Shown here one piece after another: positions 1 through 14,999 of a stretch of 64,000 nucleotides of DNA (positions are counted from its first letter, which is position 1; each line of letters starts with the position of its first letter). Position numbers and translations under genes: made by a program. The DNA lies in the NCBI RefSeq assembly GCF_051014685.1, contig NW_027478401.1, forward strand, positions 1,488,001 through 1,552,000, in the 5' to 3' direction. The DNA comes from Ptiloglossa arizonensis (lineage: Eukaryota > Arthropoda > Insecta > Hymenoptera > Colletidae). The notes below the pieces were generated by a model. It searched no databases. It was not told the DNA's origin and was given only the letters and a program-made list of their open reading frames with translations.

Positions 1-3000
1 AGAAAGAAACGCAGAAACGGAGAAATAAATGGAGAAACGAAGAAATAAACGGAGAAACGAAGAAACAAACGGAGAAACGATCAAAGAAACGGAGAAACGA
101 AGAAATAAACGGAGAAACGAAGAAAGAAACGAAGAAACGGAGAAAGAAACAGAGAAACGAAGAAAGAAACAGAGAAACGAACAAAGAAACGCAGAAACGA
201 AGAATGAAACGGAGAAACGAAGAAATGAACGGAGAAATGAGGAAGGAAACGGAGAAACAAAGAAAGGAACGGAGAAACGAAGAATGAAGCGGAGAAACGA
301 AGAAAGAAATGGAGAAACGAGCGAAGAAACGGAGAAACGAACAAAGGAACGGAGAAACGAACAAAGAAACGGAGAAACGAAGAAAGAAACGGAGAAACGA
401 AGAAAGTAGCGGAGAAATGAATGGAGAAACGAAGTAATAAACGGAGATACGAACAAGGAAACGAAGAAACGAAGAAAGAAACGGAGAAACGAAGAAAGAA
501 ACGAAGAAACGAAGAAAGAGACGGAGAAACGAAGAAAGAAACGGAGAAACGAAGAAAGAAACGGAGAAACGAATAGAGAAACGGAGAAACGAAGAAAGAA
601 ACGGAGAAACGGAGATAGAAACGGAGAAACGAAGAAAGAAACGGAGAAACGGAGAAATAAATGGAGAAACGGAGAAACGAAGAAAGAAACGGAGAAACGA
701 AGAAAGAAACGGAGTAACGAAGAAAGAAACGCAGAAGCGAAGAAAGAAACGGAGATACGAAGAAAGAAACGGAGAAACGAAGAAAGAAACGGACAAACGA
801 AGAAAGAAACGGAGAAACGGAGAAATAAATGGAGAAACGAAGAAATAAACCGAGAAACGAAGAAAGAAAGGGAGAAATAAATGGAGAAACGAAGAAATAA
901 ACCGAGAAACGGAAAAAGCAACGGAGAAACGAAGAAAGAAACGGAGAAACGGAGAAATAAATGGAGAAACGAAGAAATAAACGGAGAAACGAAGAAAGAA
1001 ACGGAGAAACGACCAAAGAAACGGAGAAACGAAGAAATAAACGGAGAAACGAAGAAAGAAACGAAGAAACAGAGAAAGAAACAGAGAAACGAAGAAAGAA
1101 ACAGAGAAACGAACAAAGAAACGCAGAAACGAAGAATGAAACGGAGAAACGAAGAAATGAACGGAGAAATGAGGAAGGAAACGGAGAAACAAAGAAAGGA
1201 ACGGAGAAACGAAGAATGAAGCGGAGAAACGAAGAAAGAAATGGAGAAACGAACGAAGAAACTGAGAAACGAACAAAGGAACGGAGAAACGAACAAAGAA
1301 ACGGAGAAACGAACAAAGAAACGGAGAAACGAAGAAAGAAACTGAGAAACGAAGAAAGAAACTGAGAATCGGAGAAATAAATGGAGAAACGAAGGAATAA
1401 ACCGAGAAACGGAGAAACAAACGGAGAAACGAACAAAGAAACGGAGAAACGAAGAAAGAAACGGAGAAACGGAGAAATAAATGGAGAAACGAAGAAAGAC
1501 ACGGAGAAACGAAGAAAGAAACGGAGAAATAAATGGAGAAACGAAGAAATAAACCGAGAAACGGAAGAAGCAACGGAAAAACGAAGAAAGAAACGGAGAA
1601 ACGAAGAAAGAAACGGAGAAACGAAGAAACAATGAAAGAAACGGCGAAACGAACAAAGAAACGTAGAAACGATCAAAGAAACGGACAAACGATGAAATAA
1701 ATTTAGAAACGAAGAAACAAACAGAGAAACGGACAATGAAACGGACAAACGAAGAAAGAAACGGAGAAACGAAGAAAGAAACGGAGTAACGAACAAAGAA
1801 ACGGAGAAACGAATAAAATAACGGAGAAACGGAGAAATAAATGGAGAAACGAACAAAGAACCGGAGAAACGACGAAAGAAACTGAGAAACGAAGAAAGAA
1901 ACGGAGAAACGAAGAAAGAAACGGAGAAACGGAGAAATAATTGGAGAAACGAAGAAATAAACGGAGAAACGAAGAAAGAAACGGAGAAGCGAAGAAAGAA
2001 ACGGAGAAACGAAGAAAGAAACGGAGTAACGAAGAAAGAAACGAAGAAACGAGCAAGGAAACGGAGAAACGATCAAAGAAACGGAGAAACGGAGAAATAA
2101 ATGGAGAAACGAAGAAAGACACGGAGAAACGAAGAAAGAAACGGAGAAATAAATGGAGAAACAAAGAAATAAACCGAGAAACGGAAGAAGCAACGGAAAA
2201 ACGAACAAAGAAACGGAGAAACGAAGAAAGAAACGGAGAAACGAAGAAACAATGAAAGAAACGGCGAAACGAACAAAGAAACGTAGAAACGATCAAAGAA
2301 ACGGACAAACGATGAAATAAATTTAGAAACGAAGAAACAAACAGAGAAACGGACAATGAAACGGACAAACGAAGAAAGAAACGGAGAAACGAAGAAAGAA
2401 ACGGAGTAACGAACAAAGAAACGGAGAAACGAATAAAATAACGGAGAAACGGAGAAATAAATGGAGAAACGAACAAAGAACCGGAGAAACGACGAAAGAA
2501 ACTGAGAAACGAAGAAAGAAACGGAGAAACGAAGAAAGAAACGGAGAATCGAAGAAAGAAACGGAGAAACGGAGAAATAAATGGAGAAACGAAGAAAGAA
2601 ACGGAGAAACGAAGAAAGAAACGGAGTAACGAAGAAAGAAACGAAGAAACGGAGAAACGAACAAAGAAACGGAGAAACGAAGAAAGAAACGGAGAAACGA
2701 AGAAAGAAACGGAGAAACGAAGAAAGACACGGAGAAACGAAGAAAGAAACGGAGAAATAAATGGAGAAACGAAGAAATAAACCGAGAAACGGAAAAAGCA
2801 ACGAAGAAACGAAGAAAGAAACGCAGAAACGGAGAAATAAATGGAGAAACGAAGAAATAAACGGAGAAACGAAGAAACAAACGGAGAAACGATCAAAGAA
2901 ACGGAGAAACGAAGAAATAAACGGAGAAACGAAGAAAGAAACGAAGAAACGGAGAAAGAAACAGAGAAACGAAGAAAGAAACAGAGAAACGAACAAAGAA

Positions 3001-6000
3001 ACGCAGAAACGAAGAATGAAACGGAGAAACGAAGAAATGAACGGAGAAATGAGGAAGGAAACGGAGAAACAAAGAAAGGAACGGAGAAACGAAGAATGAA
3101 GCGGAGAAACGAAGAAAGAAATGGAGAAACGAGCGAAGAAACGGAGAAACGAACAAAGGAACGGAGAAACGAACAAAGAAACGGAGAAACGAAGAAAGAA
3201 ACGGAGAAACGAAGAAACAATGAAAGAAACGGCGAAACGAACAAAGAAACGTAGAAACGATCAAAGAAACGGACAAACGATGAAATAAATTTAGAAACGA
3301 AGAAACAAACAGAGAAACGGACAATGAAACGGACAAACGAAGAAAGAAACGGAGAAACGAAGAAAGAAACGGAGTAACGAACAAAGAAACGGAGAAACGA
3401 ATAAAATAACGGAGAAACGGAGAAATAAATGGAGAAACGAACAAAGAACCGGAGAAACGACGAAAGAAACTGAGAAACGAAGAAAGAAACGGAGAAACGA
3501 AGAAAGAAACGGAGAATCGAAGAAAGAAACGGAGAAACGGAGAAATAAATGGAGAAACGAAGAAAGAAACGGAGAAACGAAGAAAGAAACGGAGTAACGA
3601 AGAAAGAAACGAAGAAACGGAGAAACGAACAAAGAAACGGAGAAACGAAGAAAGAAACGGAGAAACGAAGAAAGAAACGGAGAAACGAAGAAAGACACGG
3701 AGAAACGAAGAAAGAAACGGAGAAATAAATGGAGAAACGAAGAAATAAACCGAGAAACGGAAAAAGCAACGAAGAAACGAAGAAAGAAACGCAGAAACGG
3801 AGAAATAAATGGAGAAACGAAGAAATAAACGGAGAAACGAAGAAACAAACGGAGAAACGATCAAAGAAACGGAGAAACGAAGAAATAAACGGAGAAACGA
3901 AGAAAGAAACGAAGAAACGGAGAAAGAAACAGAGAAACGAAGAAAGAAACAGAGAAACGAACAAAGAAACGCAGAAACGAAGAATGAAACGGAGAAACGA
4001 AGAAATGAACGGAGAAATGAGGAAGGAAACGGAGAAACAAAGAAAGGAACGGAGAAACGAAGAATGAAGCGGAGAAACGAAGAAAGAAATGGAGAAACGA
4101 GCGAAGAAACGGAGAAACGAACAAAGGAACGGAGAAACGAACAAAGAAACGGAGAAACGAAGAAAGAAACGGAGAAACGAAGAAAGTAGCGGAGAAATGA
4201 ATGGAGAAACGAAGTAATAAACGGAGATACGAACAAGGAAACGAAGAAACGAAGAAAGAAACGGAGAAACGAAGAAAGAAACGGAGAAACGAAGAAAGAG
4301 ACGGAGAAACGAAGAAAGAAACGGAGAAACGAAGAAAGAAACGGAGAAACGAATAGAGAAACGGAGAAACGAAGAAAGAAACGGAGAAACGGAGATAGAA
4401 ACGGAGAAACGAAGAAAGAAACGGAGAAACGGAGAAATAAATGGAGAAACGGAGAAACGAAGAAAGAAACGGAGAAACGAAGAAAGAAACGGAGTAACGA
4501 AGAAAGAAACGCAGAAGCGAAGAAAGAAACGGAGATACGAAGAAAGAAACGGAGAAACGAAGAAAGAAACGGACAAACGAAGAAAGAAACGGAGAAACGG
4601 AGAAATAAATGGAGAAACGAAGAAATAAACCGAGAAACGAAGAAAGAAAGGGAGAAATAAATGGAGAAACGAAGAAATAAACCGAGAAACGGAAAAAGCA
4701 ACGGAGAAACGAAGAAAGAAACGGAGAAACGGAGAAATAAATGGAGAAACGAAGAAATAAACGGAGAAACGAAGAAAGAAACGGAGAAACGACCAAAGAA
4801 ACGGAGAAACGAAGAAATAAACGGAGAAACGAAGAAAGAAACGAAGAAACAGAGAAAGAAACAGAGAAACGAAGAAAGAAACAGAGAAACGAACAAAGAA
4901 ACGCAGAAACGAAGAATGAAACGGAGAAACGAAGAAATGAACGGAGAAATGAGGAAGGAAACGGAGAAACAAAGAAAGGAACGGAGAAACGAAGAATGAA
5001 GCGGAGAAACGAAGAAAGAAATGGAGAAACGAACGAAGAAACTGAGAAACGAACAAAGGAACGGAGAAACGAACAAAGAAACGGAGAAACGAACAAAGAA
5101 ACGGAGAAACGAAGAAAGAAACTGAGAAACGAAGAAAGAAACTGAGAATCGGAGAAATAAATGGAGAAACGAAGGAATAAACCGAGAAACGGAGAAACAA
5201 ACGGAGAAACGAACAAAGAAACGGAGAAACGAAGAAAGAAACGGAGAAACGGAGAAATAAATGGAGAAACGAAGAAAGACACGGAGAAACGAAGAAAGAA
5301 ACGGAGAAATAAATGGAGAAACGAAGAAATAAACCGAGAAACGGAAGAAGCAACGGAAAAACGAAGAAAGAAACGGAGAAACGAAGAAAGAAACGGAGAA
5401 ACGAAGAAACAATGAAAGAAACGGCGAAACGAACAAAGAAACGTAGAAACGATCAAAGAAACGGACAAACGATGAAATAAATTTAGAAACGAAGAAACAA
5501 ACAGAGAAACGGACAATGAAACGGACAAACGAAGAAAGAAACGGAGAAACGAAGAAAGAAACGGAGTAACGAACAAAGAAACGGAGAAACGAATAAAATA
5601 ACGGAGAAACGGAGAAATAAATGGAGAAACGAACAAAGAAACGGAGAAACGACGAAAGAAACTGAGAAACGACGAAAGAAACTGAGAAACGAAGAAAGAA
5701 ACGGAGAAACGAAGAAAGAAACGGAGAAACGAAGAAAGAAACGGAGAAACGGAGAAATAATTGGAGAAACGAAGAAATAAACGGAGAAACGAAGAAAGAA
5801 ACGGAGAAGCGAAGAAAGAAACGGAGAAACGAAGAAAGAAACGGAGTAACGAAGAAAGAAACGAAGAAACGAGCAAGGAAACGGAGAAACGATCAAAGAA
5901 ACGGAGAAACGGAGAAATAAATGGAGAAACGAAGAAAGACACGGAGAAACGAAGAAAGAAACGGAGAAATAAATGGAGAAACAAAGAAATAAACCGAGAA

Positions 6001-9000
6001 ACGGAAGAAGCAACGGAAAAACGAACAAAGAAACGGAGAAACGAAGAAAGAAACGGAGAAACGAAGAAACAATGAAAGAAACGGCGAAACGAACAAAGAA
6101 ACGTAGAAACGATCAAAGAAACGGACAAACGATGAAATAAATTTAGAAACGAAGAAACAAACAGAGAAACGGACAATGAAACGGACAAACGAAGAAAGAA
6201 ACGGAGAAACGAAGAAAGAAACGGAGTAACGAACAAAGAAACGGAGAAACGAATAAAATAACGGAGAAACGGAGAAATAAATGGAGAAACGAACAAAGAA
6301 CCGGAGAAACGACGAAAGAAACTGAGAAACGAAGAAAGAAACGGAGAAACGAAGAAAGAAACGGAGAATCGAAGAAAGAAACGGAGAAACGGAGAAATAA
6401 ATGGAGAAACGAAGAAAGAAACGGAGAAACGAAGAAAGAAACGGAGTAACGAAGAAAGAAACGAAGAAACGGAGAAACGAACAAAGAAACGGAGAAACGA
6501 AGAAAGAAACGGAGAAACGAAGAAAGAAACGGAGAAACGAAGAAAGACACGGAGAAACGAAGAAAGAAACGGAGAAATAAATGGAGAAACGAAGAAATAA
6601 ACCGAGAAACGGAAAAAGCAACGAAGAAACGAAGAAAGAAACGCAGAAACGGAGAAATAAATGGAGAAACGAAGAAATAAACGGAGAAACGAAGAAACAA
6701 ACGGAGAAACGATCAAAGAAACGGAGAAACGAAGAAATAAACGGAGAAACGAAGAAAGAAACGAAGAAACGGAGAAAGAAACAGAGAAACGAAGAAAGAA
6801 ACAGAGAAACGAACAAAGAAACGCAGAAACGAAGAATGAAACGGAGAAACGAAGAAATGAACGGAGAAATGAGGAAGGAAACGGAGAAACAAAGAAAGGA
6901 ACGGAGAAACGAAGAATGAAGCGGAGAAACGAAGAAAGAAATGGAGAAACGAGCGAAGAAACGGAGAAACGAACAAAGGAACGGAGAAACGAACAAAGAA
7001 ACGGAGAAACGAAGAAAGAAACGGAGAAACGAAGAAACAATGAAAGAAACGGCGAAACGAACAAAGAAACGTAGAAACGATCAAAGAAACGGACAAACGA
7101 TGAAATAAATTTAGAAACGAAGAAACAAACAGAGAAACGGACAATGAAACGGACAAACGAAGAAAGAAACGGAGAAACGAAGAAAGAAACGGAGTAACGA
7201 ACAAAGAAACGGAGAAACGAATAAAATAACGGAGAAACGGAGAAATAAATGGAGAAACGAACAAAGAACCGGAGAAACGACGAAAGAAACTGAGAAACGA
7301 AGAAAGAAACGGAGAAACGAAGAAAGAAACGGAGAATCGAAGAAAGAAACGGAGAAACGGAGAAATAAATGGAGAAACGAAGAAAGAAACGGAGAAACGA
7401 AGAAAGAAACGGAGTAACGAAGAAAGAAACGAAGAAACGGAGAAACGAACAAAGAAACGGAGAAACGAAGAAAGAAACGGAGAAACGAAGAAAGAAACGG
7501 AGAAACGAAGAAAGACACGGAGAAACGAAGAAAGAAACGGAGAAATAAATGGAGAAACGAAGAAATAAACCGAGAAACGGAAAAAGCAACGAAGAAACGA
7601 AGAAAGAAACGCAGAAACGGAGAAATAAATGGAGAAACGAAGAAATAAACGGAGAAACGAAGAAACAAACGGAGAAACGATCAAAGAAACGGAGAAACGA
7701 AGAAATAAACGGAGAAACGAAGAAAGAAACGAAGAAACGGAGAAAGAAACAGAGAAACGAAGAAAGAAACAGAGAAACGAACAAAGAAACGCAGAAACGA
7801 AGAATGAAACGGAGAAACGAAGAAATGAACGGAGAAATGAGGAAGGAAACGGAGAAACAAAGAAAGGAACGGAGAAACGAAGAATGAAGCGGAGAAACGA
7901 AGAAAGAAATGGAGAAACGAGCGAAGAAACGGAGAAACGAACAAAGGAACGGAGAAACGAACAAAGAAACGGAGAAACGAAGAAAGAAACGGAGAAACGA
8001 AGAAAGTAGCGGAGAAATGAATGGAGAAACGAAGTAATAAACGGAGATACGAACAAGGAAACGAAGAAACGAAGAAAGAAACGGAGAAACGAAGAAAGAA
8101 ACGGAGAAACGAAGAAAGAGACGGAGAAACGAAGAAAGAAACGGAGAAACGAAGAAAGAAACGGAGAAACGAATAGAGAAACGGAGAAACGAAGAAAGAA
8201 ACGGAGAAACGGAGATAGAAACGGAGAAACGAAGAAAGAAACGGAGAAACGGAGAAATAAATGGAGAAACGGAGAAACGAAGAAAGAAACGGAGAAACGA
8301 AGAAAGAAACGGAGTAACGAAGAAAGAAACGCAGAAGCGAAGAAAGAAACGGAGATACGAAGAAAGAAACGGAGAAACGAAGAAAGAAACGGACAAACGA
8401 AGAAAGAAACGGAGAAACGGAGAAATAAATGGAGAAACGAAGAAATAAACCGAGAAACGAAGAAAGAAAGGGAGAAATAAATGGAGAAACGAAGAAATAA
8501 ACCGAGAAACGGAAAAAGCAACGGAGAAACGAAGAAAGAAACGGAGAAACGGAGAAATAAATGGAGAAACGAAGAAATAAACGGAGAAACGAAGAAAGAA
8601 ACGGAGAAACGACCAAAGAAACGGAGAAACGAAGAAATAAACGGAGAAACGAAGAAAGAAACGAAGAAACAGAGAAAGAAACAGAGAAACGAAGAAAGAA
8701 ACAGAGAAACGAACAAAGAAACGCAGAAACGAAGAATGAAACGGAGAAACGAAGAAATGAACGGAGAAATGAGGAAGGAAACGGAGAAACAAAGAAAGGA
8801 ACGGAGAAACGAAGAATGAAGCGGAGAAACGAAGAAAGAAATGGAGAAACGAACGAAGAAACTGAGAAACGAACAAAGGAACGGAGAAACGAACAAAGAA
8901 ACGGAGAAACGAACAAAGAAACGGAGAAACGAAGAAAGAAACTGAGAAACGAAGAAAGAAACTGAGAATCGGAGAAATAAATGGAGAAACGAAGGAATAA

Positions 9001-12000
9001 ACCGAGAAACGGAGAAACAAACGGAGAAACGAACAAAGAAACGGAGAAACGAAGAAAGAAACGGAGAAACGGAGAAATAAATGGAGAAACGAAGAAAGAC
9101 ACGGAGAAACGAAGAAAGAAACGGAGAAATAAATGGAGAAACGAAGAAATAAACCGAGAAACGGAAGAAGCAACGGAAAAACGAAGAAAGAAACGGAGAA
9201 ACGAAGAAAGAAACGGAGAAACGAAGAAACAATGAAAGAAACGGCGAAACGAACAAAGAAACGTAGAAACGATCAAAGAAACGGACAAACGATGAAATAA
9301 ATTTAGAAACGAAGAAACAAACAGAGAAACGGACAATGAAACGGACAAACGAAGAAAGAAACGGAGAAACGAAGAAAGAAACGGAGTAACGAACAAAGAA
9401 ACGGAGAAACGAATAAAATAACGGAGAAACGGAGAAATAAATGGAGAAACGAACAAAGAAACGGAGAAACGACGAAAGAAACTGAGAAACGACGAAAGAA
9501 ACTGAGAAACGAAGAAAGAAACGGAGAAACGAAGAAAGAAACGGAGAATCGAAGAAAGAAACTGAGAAACGGAGAAATAAATGGAGAAACGAAGAAAGAA
9601 ACGGAGAAACGAAGAAAGATACGGAGTAACGAAGAAAGAAACGAAGAAACGGAGAAACGAACAAAGAAACGGAGAAACGAAGAAAGAAACGGAGAAACGA
9701 AGAAAGAAACGGAGAAACGAAGAAAGACACGGAGAAACGAAGAAAGAAACGGAGAAATAATTGGAGAAACGAAGAAATAAACCGAGAAACGGAAAAAGCA
9801 ACGAAGAAACGAAGAAAGAAACAGAGAAACGAACAAAGAAACGCAGAAACGAAGAATGAAACGGAGAAACGTAGAAATAAACGGAGAAATGAAGAAAGAA
9901 ACGAAGAAACAAAGAAAGAAACGGAGAAACCAACATAGAAACGGAGAAACGAAGAAAGAAACGGAGTAACGAACAAAGAAACGGAGAAACGAATAAAATA
10001 ACGGACAAACGGAGAAATAAATGGAGAAACGAACAAAGAAACGGAGAAACGAAGAAAGAAACGGAGAAACGTAGAAAGAAACGGAGAAACGAACAAAGAA
10101 ACGGAAAAACGAAGAAAGAAACGGAGAAACGGAGAAATAAATGGAGAAACGAAGAAAGACACGGAGAAACGAAGAAAGATACGGAGAAAGAGAAGAAAGA
10201 AACGGAGAAACGGAGAAATAATTGGAGAAACGAAGAAATAAACGGAGAAACGAAGAAAGAAACGGAGAAGCGAAGAAAGAAACGGAGAAACGAAGAAAGA
10301 AACGGAGTAACGAAGAAAGAAACGAAGAAACGAGCAAGGAAACGGAGAAACGATCAAAGAAACGGAGAAACGGAGAAATAAATGGAGAAACGAAGAAAGA
10401 CACGGAGAAACGAAGAAAGAAACGGAGAAATAAATGGAGAAACAAAGAAATAAACCGAGAAACGGAAGAAGCAACGGAAAAACGAACAAAGAAACGGAGA
10501 AACGAAGAAAGAAACGGAGAAACGAAGAAACAATGAAAGAAACGGCGAAACGAACAAAGAAACGTAGAAACGATCAAAGAAACGGACAAACGATGAAATA
10601 AATTTAGAAACGAAGAAACAAACAGAGAAACGGACAATGAAACGGACAAACGAAGAAAGAAACGGAGAAACGAAGAAAGAAACGGAGTAACGAACAAAGA
10701 AACGGAGAAACGAATAAAATAACGGAGAAACGGAGAAATAAATGGAGAAACGAACAAAGAACCGGAGAAACGACGAAAGAAACTGAGAAACGAAGAAAGA
10801 AACGGAGAAACGAAGAAAGAAACGGAGAATCGAAGAAAGAAACGGAGAAACGGAGAAATAAATGGAGAAACGAAGAAAGAAACGGAGAAACGAAGAAAGA
10901 AACGGAGTAACGAAGAAAGAAACGAAGAAACGGAGAAACGAACAAAGAAACGGAGAAACGAAGAAAGAAACGGAGAAACGAAGAAAGAAACGGAGAAACG
11001 AAGAAAGACACGGAGAAACGAAGAAAGAAACGGAGAAATAAATGGAGAAACGAAGAAATAAACCGAGAAACGGAAAAAGCAACGAAGAAACGAAGAAAGA
11101 AACGCAGAAACGGAGAAATAAATGGAGAAACGAAGAAATAAACGGAGAAACGAAGAAACAAACGGAGAAACGATCAAAGAAACGGAGAAACGAAGAAATA
11201 AACGGAGAAACGAAGAAAGAAACGAAGAAACGGAGAAAGAAACAGAGAAACGAAGAAAGAAACAGAGAAACGAACAAAGAAACGCAGAAACGAAGAATGA
11301 AACGGAGAAACGAAGAAATGAACGGAGAAATGAGGAAGGAAACGGAGAAACAAAGAAAGGAACGGAGAAACGAAGAATGAAGCGGAGAAACGAAGAAAGA
11401 AATGGAGAAACGAACGAAGAAACGGAGAAACGAACAAAGGAACGGAGAAACGAACAAAGAAACGGAGAAACGAAGAAAGAAACGGAGAAACGAAGAAAGT
11501 AGCGGAGAAATGAATGGAGAAACGAAGTAATAAACGGAGATACGAACAAGGAAACGAAGAAACGAAGAAAGAAACGGAGAAACGAAGAAAGAAACGGAGA
11601 AACGAAGAAAGAGACGGAGAAACGAAGAAAGAAACGGAGAAACGAAGAAAGAAACGGAGAAACGAATAGAGAAACGGAGAAACGAAGAAAGAAACGGAGA
11701 AACGGAGATAGAAACGGAGAAACGAAGAAAGAAACGGAGAAACGGAGAAATAAATGGAGAAACGGAGAAACGAAGAAAGAAACGGAGAAACGAAGAAAGA
11801 AACGGAGTAACGAAGAAAGAAACGCAGAAGCGAAGAAAGAAACGGAGATACGAAGAAAGAAACGGAGAAACGAAGAAAGAAACGGACAAACGAAGAAAGA
11901 AACGGAGAAACGGAGAAATAAATGGAGAAACGAAGAAATAAACCGAGAAACGAAGAAAGAAAGGGAGAAATAAATGGAGAAACGAAGAAATAAACCGAGA

Positions 12001-12600
12001 AACGGAAAAAGCAACGGAGAAACGAAGAAAGAAACGGAGAAACGGAGAAATAAATGGAGAAACGAAGAAATAAACGGAGAAACGAAGAAAGAAACGGAGA
12101 AACGACCAAAGAAACGGAGAAACGAAGAAATAAACGGAGAAACGAAGAAAGAAACGAAGAAACAGAGAAAGAAACAGAGAAACGAAGAAAGAAACAGAGA
12201 AACGAACAAAGAAACGCAGAAACGAAGAATGAAACGGAGAAACGAAGAAATGAACGGAGAAATGAGGAAGGAAACGGAGAAACAAAGAAAGGAACGGAGA
12301 AACGAAGAATGAAGCGGAGAAACGAAGAAAGAAATGGAGAAACGAACGAAGAAACTGAGAAACGAACAAAGGAACGGAGAAACGAACAAAGAAACGGAGA
12401 AACGAACAAAGAAACGGAGAAACGAAGAAAGAAACTGAGAAACGAAGAAAGAAACTGAGAATCGGAGAAATAAATGGAGAAACGAAGGAATAAACCGAGA
12501 AACGGAGAAACAAACGGAGAAACGAACAAAGAAACGGAGAAACGAAGAAAGAAACGGAGAAACGGAGAAATAAATGGAGAAACGAAGAAACAAACGGAGA
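1..12600 (+). repeat. Higher-order repeat block, period about 3.8 kb
   Basis: Diagnostic unit variants recur in a fixed order. The variant GAAATGAGGAAGGAAAC occurs near 235, 1168, 3048, 4015, 4948, 6868, 7835, 8768, 11328 and 12247. The spacing is about 932, 1880, 968, 932, 1920, 968, 932 and so on. Other variant strings recur at offsets of 3780 and 3820 bp. A 968-bp sub-duplication (segments starting near 2323 and 3291, and again near 6143 and 7111) sits inside each 3.8-kb unit. By eye the copies are nearly identical, which suggests recent unequal exchange. The last copy is shortened, with offsets near 3493. Confidence 0.85.
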
Positions 12601-14999
12601 AACGAAGAATAAACGGAGAAACGAAGAAAGAAACAGAGAAACGGGAAAGAAACGGAGAAACGAAGAAATAAACCGAGAAACGGAGAAAGAAACGGAGAAA
12701 CGAAGAAAGAAACAGAGAAACGAACAATGAAACGCAGAAACGAAGAATGAAACGGAGAAACGAAGAAATAAACGGAGAACTGAAGAAAGAAACGGAGAAA
12801 CGAACAAAGAAACGGAGAAACGAAGAAAGAAATGGAGAAACGAAGAATGAAACGCAGAAACGAAGAATGAAACGGAGGAACGGAGAAATAAATGGAGAAA
12901 CGAAGAGATAAACTGAGAAACGAAGAAATAAACGGAGAAACGAAGAAAGAAACAGAGAAACGGAGAAAGAAACGGAGAAACGAAGAAATAAACCGAGAAA
13001 CGGAGAAAGAAACGGAGAAACGAAGAAAGAAACAGAGAAACGAACAATGAAACGCAGAAACGAAGAATGAAACGGAGAAACGAAGAAATAAACGGAGAAC
13101 TGAAGAAAGGAACGGAGAAACGAAGAAAGAAACGCAGAAACGAAGAATGAAACGGAGAAACGAAGATATAAACGGAGAAATGAAGAAAGAAACGGAGAAA
13201 CAAAGAAGGAAACGGAGAAATAAATACAGAAACGAAGAAATAAACGGAGATACGAACAAGGAAACGAAGAAACGAAGAAAGAAACGGAGAAACGAAGAAA
13301 GAAACGGAGAAACGAAGAAAGAAACGGAGAAACGAAGAAAGAAACGGAGAAACGAAGAAAGAAACGGAGAAACGAAGAAAGAAACGGAGAAACGAAGAAA
13401 GAAACGAAGAAATAAACGGAGATACGAACAAGGAAACGAAGAAACGAAGAAAGAAACGGAGAAACGAAGGAAGAAACGGAGAAACGAAGAAAGAAACGGA
13501 GAAACGAAGAAAGAAACGGAGAAACGAATAGAGAAACGGAGAAACGAAGGAAGAAACGGAGAAACGGAGAAAGAAACGGAGAAACGAAGAAAGAAACGGA
13601 GAAACGGAGAAATAAATGGAGAAACGAAGAAAGAAACGGAGAAACGAAGAAAGAAGCGGAGTAACGAAGAAAGAAACGCAGAAACAAAGAAAGAAACGGA
13701 GATACGAAGAAAGAAATGGAGAAACGAACAAAGAAACGGAGAAATGAAGAAAGAAACGGAGAAACGAACAAAGAAACGGAGAAACGAAGGAAGAAACGGA
13801 GAAACGAAGAAAGAAACGGAGAAACGAAGAAAGAAACGGAGAAACGAATAGAGAAACGGAGAAACGAAGGAAGAAACGGAGAAACGGAGAAAGAAACGGA
13901 GAAACGAAGAAAGAAACGGAGAAACGAACAAAGAAACGCAGAAACGAAGAATGAAACGGAGAAACGAAGAAAGAAACGGAGAAACGAAGAATGAAACGGA
14001 GAAACGAAGAAAGAAGCGGGGAAATAACTGGTGGAACGAAGATAAAAACGGAGAAACGAAGAAAGAAACGGAGAAACGAAGAAATAAACGGAGAAACGAA
14101 GAAAGAAGCAGAGAAACGGTGAAAGAAACGGAGAAACGAAGAAATAAACGGAGAAACGAACAATGAAACGCAGAAACGAAGAATGAAACGGAGAAACGAA
14201 GAAATAAACAGAGAAATGAAGAAAGAAACGGAGAAATAAATACAGAAACGAAGAAATAAACGGAGATACGAACAAGGAAACGAAGAAACGAAGAAAGAAA
14301 CGGAGAAACGAAGAAAGCAACGGAGAAACGAAGAAAGAAAGGGCGAAACGAACGAAGAAACGGAGAAACAAACAAAGAAACGGAGAAACGAAGAAAGAAA
14401 CGGAGGAACGGAGAAATAAATGGAGAAACGAAGAAATAAACGGAGAAAACCTAGAAAGAAACGGAGAAACGAAGAAAGAAACGGAGAAACGAAGAAACGA
14501 AGAAGTAAACCGAGAAACGGAGAAAGAAACGGAGAAACGAAGAAAGAAACGGAGAAACGAAGAAAGAAACGGAGAAACGAAGAAAGTAACGGAGAAATAA
14601 ATGGAGAAACGAAGTAATAAACGGAGATACGAACAAGGAAACGAAGAAACGAAGAAAGAAACGGAGAAACGAAGAAAGAAACGGAGAAACGAAGAAAGAA
14701 TCGGAGAAACGAAGAAAGAAACGGAGAAACGAATAGAGAAACGGAGAAACGAAGAATGAAACGGAGAAACGGAGAAAGAAAGGGAGATACGAAGAAGGAA
14801 ACGGAGAAACGAACAAAGAAACGGAGAAACGAAGGAAGAGACGGAGAAACGAAGAAAGAAACGGAGAAACGAAGAAAGAAACGGAGAAATAAATGGAGAA
14901 ACGAAGATATAAACGGAGAAACGAAGAAAGAAACGGAGAAACGAAGAAACGATGAAAGAAATGGAGAAACGAACAAAGAAACGGAGAAACGAAGAAAGA

